Origin: Verpa conica
Taxonomy: Eukaryota > Ascomycota > Pezizomycetes > Pezizales > Morchellaceae
Assembly: GCA_033030425.1 (NCBI GenBank)
Contig: JAUFSD010000007.1
Coordinates: 434,001 to 498,000 of the forward strand
Length of the DNA stretch: 64,000 nt
Direction of reading: 5' to 3'
A program made the translations under genes and the position numbers. The notes under the pieces were generated by a model, which saw only the letters and a list, made by a program, of their open reading frames with translations, was not told the origin of the DNA and searched no databases. Below are positions 34,533 to 45,200 of this stretch, piece after piece. Each line of letters begins with the position of its first letter. Position 1 is the stretch's first letter.

Positions 34533-37144
34533 CGGGTTAGCACACTTGCTCCTAAGAATCCGGGTTTTAGAAATATTCGCCTTAGTGATAGTCGTATAGC
34601 TAGATTATTTCTAGAAAGTGAGGGAGAATAGTGGTTGGTAGGCTCCTCCTCAAAGAGGCGCTACCAGGGTATACTTTTAAAAAATAGAACTTCAACAAGC
34701 AGCAGTAATAATAGGTTATCGGGCTGTAGTCAAGGTTATCCTCCCAAAGAGAAGTCGAAATTATGACCGGAGATAGTGAAGGACCTCCATTACTTCAAAA
34801 ATTACAATAGGATGGGGTAAACTACCGATAGAGAGCTACGGAAAAATTCATGTTGAGTCACAAATCCTTGTTAACACTTCTACCACACCTGATAATAAGC
34901 CTTAACTACCCCCAATTGGTTACACGGATATATAGGCCCCCAAAGCTCTCTGGGGGCTGAGAGGTTCGGGGAATATCAAAAACTCTAGCTTGGGGATTAA
35001 TTGGCCACTTTAATATCTAGTATGACCATTTAGAATCGGTTATCCCTCGAAACCCATGCACTAGAAAACAAAACTAGCTAAACCACAAGATCCATCTCCT
35101 AAATTGGTATGTCTAGTCCTGGGAAAGGGATAGTAGAACCTTCCGCTTTCTTGTCTTTATATTGGCAAGGAGCACGTACATGCTATCCATAGCATTACTT
35201 TCCTAATGCCGGTTAAATAGTTTTCAGGCCTGATTAATATAATGATCACTCTCATGTGATCCTATAAAACGCTTTTCATAACGGGTACATTAGAATACAT
35301 TAAGTCTATAAGAAAAAAAAACTTATTACGGTGATTTTACTATGGTAGGTACGTTTTTAAGAGGACATAAAACCAGCACGAGGATCCCCTTCCCTTTAAT
35401 ACATATAATATAATATCATCTTCTCCACATGCGTACATCAAAAAAAAACATTCTTCAGGAGATGAATTAACCACCGTGGAAAATACAAGTAGTAGTCCAA
35501 ACTAAGGATTCCTAGTTGTTGTAGATCTTCCTAAATAGCCCGGATCTTCACCTTGTCATTTCGGCGAGACCTCCACAGCGGGCCGACCACGGCCCGATAT
35601 GGAGGATATATAGGAGTAGGAGTACGCCCCTAGGGCAGTAATACTATCGTACTTTCTATTTACCACACTAGTAATCTCAAGATTCGAGTGACCTTTTATG
35701 AACCTAAACCCATAGAAAACACCTAATTATTGTAGAAAAAACATACTCTTATAAACTATATATTACATACATGTACTACTAATATTCAATCAAACACTAG
35801 CAAGATGCAAAGCTTTTCTCGCTTACCTGCCGCCCCAGGGTTAGGGTTACAGGTCACTACGAATTTCTAGACCAACCAACCCCTCCCTTGCCGTGGGGGT
35901 TTAGGACATGTTTACATCTTTGCAGATTTGAACAAGGCATTTTATATGCTTGTATAAGTTACAGTTCGGTCTGCACCCCCTGTCATAAACAGGACTGCAC
36001 TCCCCCCTAAGCCCCCCCAAGTGTTGTAACACTGCACTGCTCCAAGTGCACAAGACGATAATCAAGAAGAAAAAGAAATAATCATGGAACTAGAGAACCC
36101 CCCAGCAATTCTCGTTTACAGAAGCGCCCTTCGCACATCCCTAGATAATGTAGCTAGCTAGAATAAAATAGGCGAATAGGAGCTAGGCCAAGCTGGGGTA
36201 AGAGAATAATCTGGTAAACAAAAGATAGTCGAGTCGGTACGGCCAGTATACAAAAAAAACCCCCAGTGAGTTCACTAAGCTAAATATTATTTATTCCTTA
36301 AGTTAATTATTTGAGTAGTTTTGGGGTTAGGGTTTTATTTGATCATAGAAAAGGGGGGGGGTTGCCTTCGAGAACAATTGGCTCAAGTAATAGGTTAAAT
36401 CGCAGCTTGATTCATTACGATAAACTCTTCGTTTCGGAAACCTTCAAGAAGGCCGGATTAAGATGTCTCTCCACCTATCGATAAATAATATTTAGTATAT
36501 GACCGGATGAGGGTGTTTCCCCCTTAAATACCTAAGCTACACACTCCTCGGACTTAATTCATCGTCATCGTCGCACCCCACCCGCGCAGGCAACTTGTTC
36601 CCCCCTTTCGTATCATATGCGATGCTTCTTATCAGAGATACTAAATAGCTGGCCACAAAAGAACCCGGGGGGGTTGTGGGGGATTAGAATTCTAGGTAAT
36701 AGGTATCAAAGTGGCTAATATATTATAACTGAAACGCTTCCGACACTACTGCCGTCATGGAACGTCACTCGTCTGTACAAAGACTTGGCACCTTACCTTA
36801 CAGAGCTGCCGTTAAACCAACTTGCATAAAGGCTAAGGCAATGTACTCAAACTTACTGCGCATGTGTCAGTAGTAATAACAAAGACTATCGATATAATAA
36901 TAATATTGTATTCTAAAGGAAGTATTCGGTCGCCAACGAGTAATTAAAATGGAACTAGCTAATAGGGTAAAGCCAACAGAGGGCCATGACAAAAGAAAAA
37001 GAAATTAAAGGAGGGGAAAAAGGAAAGAAACAGATAAAAAAAAAGATTTCAACTACAACGCCAGCCCATCTCAGGCTTTATGTCCCTCCCCCCCCCCCAA
37101 AAAAAAACTCCGTCTGTTACAGCTATGCATGTTTCTAATTTCAA
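34533..37144. other. Spacer with small hairpins
   Basis: No gene seen. Local hairpins: GCCCCCA...TGGGGGC at 34936-34957, and CCTCC...CGGGCCG-ACCA-CGGCCCG...GGAGG around 35570-35605. Homopolymer tracts occur near 36352-36360 (G) and 37087-37106 (C then A). Confidence 0.5.
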
Positions 37145-37606
37145 TCATGAAATGCCTCCAAATTCACTTCCACCCCATTCATTCCACCCTTTCCAGTTTC
37201 TCGCCAAAAACTTTAGCCTCCTGGCTCTCGCACCTGCGTCAACAACACTCCCACTACTCTCTACTTCTACTGTGCGGTCCATTCCATTCCACCCCTCCAA
37301 GTCAACAACTTTGATCCCTTTGCACAGCCGCTCATCAGGCCAACTTTCCTCGCCACAAGGCCAGCAGCTATCCCCGCTACCGCCCATCGAGTTTTGAAGT
37401 GCCTCAAAGCAAGTTGTACAGTACCGGTCTCGCCACTGTATTGGTAGCTCGGTGGTCGACTTCAAATCTTCTCGAGGCGTAGGCGGAGGGCAAAATGGGG
37501 ACTTTAAGCACTTGGCCACACGGAAATAGGTACGGTGCGGTTGGTGGGGGAGGTGTGGGGATGAGGAGAAACACCTTTGGTATACCCAAAGCTCGTACTG
37601 ACACAT
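37145..37606 (-). CDS. Hypothetical Cys-rich protein, 153 residues
   Basis: Single exon, ATG preceded by ACAAAA (good context), beginning MCQYELWVYQRC. Cys fall at 2, 12, 33, 39, 62 and 65 (RYCTTCFEAL), then GDSCWPCGEESWP and RLCKGIKVVD. Paired CxxC motifs suggest metal binding. The C-terminus is charged and Trp-rich (RARRLKFLARNWKGWNEW). The MC start plus CxxC layout recurs among short uncharacterised ascomycete proteins; no function known. Alternative frames on both strands are shorter and lack pattern. Confidence 0.6.
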   Translation of the reverse strand: MCQYELWVYQRCFSSSPHLPHQPHRTYFRVAKCLKSPFCPPPTPREDLKSTTELPIQWRDRYCTTCFEALQNSMGGSGDSCWPCGEESWPDERLCKGIKVVDLEGWNGMDRTVEVESSGSVVDAGARARRLKFLARNWKGWNEWGGSEFGGIS

Positions 37607-39919
37607 TTTTGTTATCGCCTTAGTTCAGTATATCAAGTGTGCGGGTGATTTCAAAGTGTGGGAGTAGAGGGTTTTTTTTCTTTCTTCCAGAGCCCAAAAA
37701 AAAATTTGGGTTTCCGTTGTAGACTCCAGGGTGATATTGCTGCCTTATTGAACCTGAGTGACTATCAGGGCCTTCTTAAGGCTAGGCACTGGTTGGTTGA
37801 CTGTTGATATGAACAAGGCGTTATCTATTTAGCTGGCAGTTGAAGTGCTTTGAAAAAAAAAAAAATCTTTAGCCTCGTCGGGTATTCGTTGTAGCAGTTC
37901 GAAACTGCACCTACATGTCGAGATCGATGCACGTATTCGCCGTCTGGTTTTTTTAGCCCGCGTAATCTGGGTCCTCGCTTTGCTTTTTGATTGTTCAGTT
38001 CCCGGTCCCTCACACAAGATGGTGGATGTCTGCGTTTGTTTGAATGATGAAGTGTCTTGCGCAGAACAAACGCAGTGAGTTGCCGACGATGATCGAGGGT
38101 TTAAGAAGAAGAAGAAGAGAAGAGAAGGAAACATGCAAGAGGGGCAAGCGAAATTCTGACTTCTATCCCCTGGCATATATATGATTACAGGCGGATCGGA
38201 AAAAACATCTCTGCATGAGTGGATGGGGCGCAAATTACCACACCTGAGTTGAGGCTCCGCGTATCTTTGTGGAGCAGTAACTGTCTTGGAAGTTGGAACA
38301 TAGACTCAGGGGGGGTTTAATTGCAATTCCAGCCATCTCAGGCGGTGCCTTGCACTGGTATCCATCGTTAAATAGAATATTTAGAACAGACTGACTGACA
38401 TAAGAGTGAGCATGAGGAGGCTGAGAGAGGCGATAATGTTTGGTAGCATGCAGTAGAAGGTTGGCGCCGGTTATTGCAGGGCCTGTGGATCCTTCGTGTC
38501 TTTGGAGCCGCAGTAGGCAGCAGATCCATGCAAGTTAACAGCTATTCCCAGGAACCCGTAGTAACGAACGAACAACAAAGAGCATGCGTCACGCTGAGCG
38601 AGAGAAACCCTCGTGTATTTTGTTTTTTTGCCCCAGTCTGTGTGGCGACATCGCAAGGTTGGGTGCCATCGTGTCATTCCCCCCGGCCGAACCATGGATG
38701 GATTACGCAGAAAGAAGAGCACTCTCTCTGACGCATACCTGCAGGCCTTAAGACGATCACTCAAGCCCTTATGATAGTTCTAATTGAGCATGATATGTAC
38801 TCGACTAATACCGGGACTAACTATGACAAGCTTGTGTTCTTAAACTCTTCTTTCCCTACCTTTAATGGCGGGTAGCTGGCTAGCTACCAAAGGCTCAGTG
38901 AACGAAGAAGAGTCTTATGCTAAAACTACTTTATGGGAGGCTGCCTACTTTTCACTGCTGCACATATATCAACCGGGGCCACCCGAAACCGCACTTACGT
39001 GTTCAGCATGACGAGGCAGCTGGGGGTGAGGCCACTTCAGCGTACTCTTTTCCATATTTCTGTCTACTCCATTCTTTTCTCATGATCCCCTTGTCTGTTC
39101 CAAACTGATGGGCGTGCATTGTTACGTGATCTGTTGCTGGGCATGCACGTGGGGTCTGCTGATCTGGGTACATAATCTCCTAACGAACTGAACAAAGAAT
39201 TTTTGAAACCGGGGTCTGAGAGGAGCATTAAACAAAACACACGTAAATGAGATTCAAAGGTTAGTTCTCGGCGAGATCATATCCATATATCTACGGCGGA
39301 CTAATCGTGAGGGGAGGGTACAAGCTAGACAACACCTCAATAGTTCCGGCCGGCCGGCTAATATATGTTAACTCAGGCCTTTTCACGGAAAGAAACTTGA
39401 TGCTCATGCTTAGACCAGAGCTTGAGGTTAGCGGGAAACTGATCTCGGGAAACGGCGTGAAATGGGCCTATATGGATTGTTAGATCTCCTGGCTTCTTAC
39501 GTTTACTAAAATAGACAGCTGCTTAGGAGATTATACAGAAAAGGCCTTTGAGGCAGGTTCCTACAGAGCACCTTTATTACGCTGGAGTGGTGAAACAGCC
39601 ATATTTTACCCACTGATAAGATAGCTATATAGGTCATGAGACAAGATCTATTGTATGGAATGCAAATATTATAAGGCCAAATGTCTCCAATCTTTATCCA
39701 TCCCCAATAAAACTCCAGCCACTTCTCAATTCAACCACCAACCGGGCCAATCATATTACTTCTACCACATTCTTTCTGTCCTACGAAAATCCCCGGTCTG
39801 CACTAAAGGCTTTGAGTCAACAGAGGACTAAGAATTTCCACCCAATCCCAGAACCCTTAAGGGCCCAACGAGAAATTAAAAAACCCCTCTTCAAGAAGAC
39901 CACGGTATCAGTTTAAACC
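37607..39919. other. Spacer
   Basis: About 2.3 kb without a convincing gene. A 63-codon ATG frame at 38917-39108 (MLKLLYGRLPTFHCC) and a 97-codon minus frame at 38471-38764 lack motifs. A GGCCGGCCGG tract lies at 39347-39356. Confidence 0.45.
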
Positions 39920-40270
39920 ATGTCTATCTGCGAAACTATCACATTACTGGAAGATAAACTTCTAGAAGACATGGAAATTCCCAAAGACTATTGTTTCACC
40001 TGCTGCCGCTGTAGGGGAGCAGAAAAACTTTGGTTGTTCTAACGTGGCGTCAATAATCCCAGGGCAAACAGTGCTGACGCATACTGAAGAAAAAAACGGC
40101 TGGGATCTTACCACAACCTTTACACCGACGAGTGTTTCAAACACTGCACAAAACATGTGGCGTGTGAAGGATGCACACTTGTAGTCAGGTATCGAGTTGG
40201 TGAGAAGGGAGGGTGTATGGTTGACAGCCCTAAGGCGAGAAGTGGTTTGATTAATTTCGGTAGTGGGTAG
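39920..40270 (+). CDS. Candidate small Cys-rich protein, two exons (model uncertain)
   Basis: Exon 1 (39920-40035) encodes MSICETITLLEDKLLEDMEI then PKDYCFTCCRCRGAEKLW. A later frame (40090-40270) encodes GSYHNLYTDECFKHC then TKHVACEGCTLVV and ends with TAG. Together they give C-x2-CC-x-C ... C-x3-C-x2-H-x2-C-x2-C, the layout of short zinc-binding-like fungal proteins. The only phase-compatible join uses a poor donor (GTTCTA) with a GAAG acceptor, giving 98 residues. A third frame is also open (KTWKFPKTIVSPAAAVG...), so either the splice model is wrong or a frameshift has broken the gene. Confidence 0.35.
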
Positions 40271-41315
40271 ATCACTACTCCACTAGTGGACTAGCTAAGA
40301 GAAACCCAACTAAAACTAAAATGCTAACAACAATGATTGATAGATTCACATTTCGGTCTAATTATATTAAGCCTCGATACGAATAAACTATTCTTTTTTT
40401 CTGACGCTGGTCCTCTTTAAACTTACATATGTTGGCGATTAGGCAATAATCTGAAACCCCCTACAATTAAATTTTGAGCCATAGTAATAAAAAAGCATGG
40501 TCACGAGGGTTTATTGAAATATTAGCTGTTCAATACTACTACGCGACCGGGCCCTCAAAGTCGACATGCATGGAGGTTATCATTACCCTACTAAATGCAC
40601 ATACACACCTACCTAACTTCCTTACCCACATCTATGGAGCCCTAGTCCTAAGAAAAATGCATCCTATACATAGATAGCTGAATTGCCTTGGTAATCCTAA
40701 CTCTAGACCTTTTCCTCTCTGCCTCTAGCTTTCCAATAGGTAAGTGTCAAATTATATAATAACACACTTCAAATTATGTTAACCTGGCATCCCGAGTGAC
40801 TATTGGTGATGCAAACATTATGAGAGTTACAATAAGGCGGGCATTTCTAAGTATTCTGTTTTATTGACTTCATCTTTAAGGGTTAGGGCTATTTTCTACG
40901 TATATCCACAGACAGCTACCCGATGGTTATTATTGTTGTATACCCGCACCGAAGCCCTTAGGCTTACTAGGCTTTGATATTTCTGACTGGGCCTACTAGT
41001 GACAATAGATTGATCTCTCTCGTTGTAGACCAATTTTAAAGAATTAAAATGTTTAGACTACCCTAATCGGGAAAGTTCAAGGAAGTAGAACCGATTTACG
41101 CCAGTCGTTCAGATAGGACAGCACCAAGAATGAAAGATATATATCTCATCATAGAAGCTAGCAGGTATATAGCTATTCAACAGACTTATAGACACCTGCC
41201 TAAACTCCAGAGTACGCCTTTTTAATTACAGTAAAGAAAATAAAGCCCAAGACGCCCATTTTTATACATAAATACATGTAGCTACAGCAATGACCTTTCA
41301 CGGCATTTAGAAAAC
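40271..41315. other. Spacer
   Basis: AT-rich, no gene seen; 3' flank of the tetraspan gene at 41316. Confidence 0.5.
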
Positions 41316-42234
41316 CTATACTCCTATCCTTTTTGCGCCACCATTCTTTTTAACCAGGATACAGCCAACAAGGACGTTGATGAACATCAAAGACTCCGCC
41401 GCAGCAACCAGCCAGCTCATTGCGAATGCAAACCTCTGTATAATATATATCGGTTAGAAATCCATCCAACTATTATCTACAGTTTTGAAGAGAGTAATAA
41501 CATACCACTTCACCGCAAACCATCTTGAACTGAATCTCAGGATGGTCCACTTGCGTATTATCACAAGTCCATGACAAAAACGTATTTCCGTTGGTGTTAT
41601 ACCAGTAGAGGTAAGACGCACCAACAACCCCTAACGGCAGTCCAATAGAAGCTACAACAAGCGCTAAGATATCACTAATCCGTGTTACATGTCGAACCTA
41701 AATCTTCTAGTCAGCAAATTCACACCCACACACACACCCTTCTGTCAATATCTGACTAACCTTTGGAAATAGGCCAGCTATTAGGAGTCCACCACTGAGG
41801 AAGGATGTGGCGCAGCCAACACCCAACATCATATTACTCGGCTTCATGTCCATATACTCGGGCCACAGTTCTCGCCCAGCATAGATCAACCCACGACCTT
41901 TAGTATCGTAATATGCGACATATGCGCTAGCTATACCAGCTACTATCCCCACTGAGGCAAGAGTCGAAATGAGGCGGATAATAAAGCGGGATCGAGAAAC
42001 ATAAAGTGAGCGGGTTTCGTTGGTGGTTCGAGCAGTCCTGGGTCGCGAAAGTCCAGAGATAGGGACTAGTGAATCAAGATTCGAACTAGGGAGCTTCTCT
42101 TTCGATATGGATTCATCCGAGGCTGTGGAATAATTAGAGCGAGTATCGCTATCTTTTGCGTTCTCCATATTGGAGTTCGACCCAGTATAGAAACCGGGAA
42201 TCGGTACATTTCCTCCGGTTACGCTTTGGAGCAT
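41316..42234 (-). CDS. Tetraspan membrane protein of unknown function
   Basis: Model: complement(join(41316..41435, 41506..41697, 41761..42234)), 261 residues; both introns (70 and 63 nt) have good donors (GTATGT, GTTAGT) and all exons join in phase 0. Residues 1-82 are a hydrophilic, Ser-rich cytosolic tail (STASDESISKEKLPSSNLDS). Four helices follow: FIIRLISTLASVGIVAGIAS, MMLGVGCATSFLSGGLLIAG, ISDILALVVASIGLPLGVVG and FAFAMSWLVAAAESLMFINV. The loop between helices 3 and 4 holds two Cys (SWTCDNTQ...KMVCGEV), possibly disulphide-linked. This resembles Sur7/claudin-like or MARVEL-like topology, but no defining motif was seen. Ends KKNGGAKRIGV. Confidence 0.8.
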
Positions 42235-45200
42235 CCTGTGTGTGTATATAACTGATCTTGATCGTAGTGTGGGTCTTTTGTGTTTATTGGGTTTTAGGTA
42301 TAAGGCGAGTTAGGCAGATTGGCTGTTTAATTATTCACAACCTCGTAGGAGTCAAGGCCTAGATATAAGCATTTATGCATCTATTCAGAATTTCTATAGA
42401 GTTATCAACTATTATCCTAATGCGCATGTGTCGAACGGATGCATCTAGGGTTCTACCGGGATTCCAAAACGGCGCTAAAAATATTTCGAAACCGTTTAAC
42501 TCCCCTCTCCCCCCGTTTACAACCGCATTTGTCGAGCTCTGCCACAAAAATCAGCTGAGACAGCTTTGAGGTAGGGCTGTAACCTTCCAGAACGGGTAGA
42601 AACGTATTTCAGAAATAGCCCCTCTTGAAGGATTTGTAGCATCCTTTCACAGCTCTAGATTCAGTTCTGAATAGTAAGGTCCTTAGGGTAAACCATGCAG
42701 GTCAGTGCTCTTCGAGCTTCTCCATCGATAAATATTAACATAAAAAAACATTTACACACGAAAGATACACATTTCTAGCGTCTCCCTACCTACTTTCCTT
42801 TCTAACCGCAAAATCGTATTTTGACAGCAGTGAGCGCGACATCCCTTTTAGCTACCTACGCAATATATACGCGAATTAGGTTATCTATGAAATCTGTGCC
42901 ATATTGCATTTTTTTTCTTCCCCGTACATACAGCACCGACCCCTATGGCAGCATACGTGCATATACTTTAGCTAGTTTTGGGGATCCCTATGAGGCTCGA
43001 TCTAGGTCTCACAGGCGCGTTAGCCCCTGTGATACCTACCTTATGTTCCTTATCACTAGTGCTATCCAGCCCTGATACCATGATCTACGTAGTACAAGTG
43101 TAGGTATGGGGTGAAGTTGGAATGCCAAAACAGCTGGACCAAGTAATTCATGTGTAAAACATCCCCTACCAGTGCCTCCCCCTGGGAACCCCAACTTGTA
43201 CGCTTGTACCTAAACATTTAATTGACGACATTGTCACGTAGCACGCACTCTCGTCACATCACGAGAGATGTCTGCGCTCAGGCCTTACATGTCGTTTATC
43301 ACCGTTTGATAACGGAAACCAGGGGTAGAAGAGAAAGAAAGAAAAAAAATGCAGGGTGCACACAGGGCACGGCTTAAAAAAATTCTATCGGCTCATTTCT
43401 ACTATTTCTACTAACTGCTGTCTTTTTACATATATAATCTTTAGTACTAGAGGAACGGGTGAGAAAGGGATAAGATCTTTTGACGGTAGGGGCTGTGTGG
43501 GGGCTGTTTCCGGGCACATTATCTCCTTCCTCCCCCTCCCCCTCCCCCCTCCCCCTCCCCCTCTTCTCTCGATCTCCCCCCGTAGTTTCTGGCGTTGCTT
43601 TTATTTTTCTCTTATCAGGGGAAGTCAATTATCCGCAACTTTGAATACTTAAAGAGGCGTTGGAATATGGAACGGTATGTTAAACTTGATCGGCAGTGGG
43701 TTTGTGGAAGAATAAATTTCAGTACCATGATCCACAGAGACTTGATAGCTGTGAGAAGGCTTGCAGATAAGTTATATAACAAACTTTCTACAACGTAACC
43801 ACACAACAAAGTATGAATTTCGCACCATAATAACCATCACCCCTAAACGTAACTATATTCTAGAAAATACTCTTCTAGCGTCGGGGTTGATGGGTGATAT
43901 TCGGGGGATTTGCCAAACTCACTGTACAGTACGTTACGTACGACTTATAACTAGCTTAGCGCCAAGCCAAGATTCTTTAGCGGTCTTGAAATTAATTGAA
44001 TACTTGGCTAACCTACCACAGATTAGTGTTATATAAGTACTCCACATTATTAGGATAGTCTGTAAAGGAACACCTACACCTAGAATCCAGTATTAGCTAA
44101 TCCTCAATCACCTTAACAATTTTTTTAGAAAGGTTGCGGTGAGGTGTTCTGTCCGCGGGAGAAGAGGAGATTCCCGTATTTGATGCTGGTTGGCTAGCCA
44201 GAAGGAGTGATTAACTGTGATTGATGAATTGAGTTAGATTTTATAATTGTATACTAATAGTGTCTATTTATCTTTAGATGTTAGTAGAGACCATGTTTAT
44301 AAAACTCGCCCGGTATCAGGTAAGTTTATTAGAGAGATAAATAGGACGCAATCACAGTGGGATGAGGTACTGGATTACCAGAGTAGGAGACATGGAACCA
44401 AAAGTGAAAGATATTTTGATTTTATTTTAACAAATACCGTACTGGGCAGCTGCTTTTGGGTATAGCAAGTTATGATGACATTTTAACAAGCTGATATGTC
44501 CATAATTTGACTGTAGAATAAAGGCTGTGGAATTTCCTTAGTCATATATAGAATTATTAGGACATTATAGACATGCAATATCACTCGATCTACAGAACAC
44601 CTGTAGTCTCTAGGTACTTGGGCGATACCTACTCCGGAAACTTACCCATCACACCCCACTCTAGTTAGAAATAAATATAACTTCTCTCGAATAAATCGAT
44701 GAAGGCTGAAGTGATGCCCGGCGGCCAAGGATCTTCCATGGAATTATAGCTATAAAGGATCTTATTCAAACGCGGTTTAAAAAGTAAATAAGAACTTACA
44801 TATTCCCAGAAATATCTTAGGTTGATTCTTGGACACTTGTGCCCTCATACATATTTCCTGTTCTTTTGTTACCTCTATTTTATATTCAGAACGATTCTCA
44901 GGATACTCCAACCCAACTAAACGCTATACCTATCTCTCTTTGAATAACAGTAGTCAAAAAAATATATTCGATACTGGGCTACTATAAAATAGCACTATAA
45001 ACTCCACTGGATTCGAGAATATCATGACGCAACTACACCTCTGGCAGATTACAGCGAAAAATCTTGAGATGAGGATCTGTAATACATGAGATCGAGAAGA
45101 AACGTGGCCATGCTTTCAAGGGACACGTGAAGAGCGATGATCTGGGGGCGTAATAGTGATAAGGGGAATGGTGATGGGTGTCGGTTGGGGGCGGGGCAAG

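Noticed and set aside
35838..35855. GGGTTAGGGTTA telomere-like units
   Set aside because: Only two units, and single TTAGGG-like words elsewhere (36322, 40876); too short to call an interstitial telomere.
44247..44465. 72-codon frame reading DHVYKTRPVSGKFIREI
   Set aside because: Non-ATG start, isolated, no recognisable transposase or other motif.
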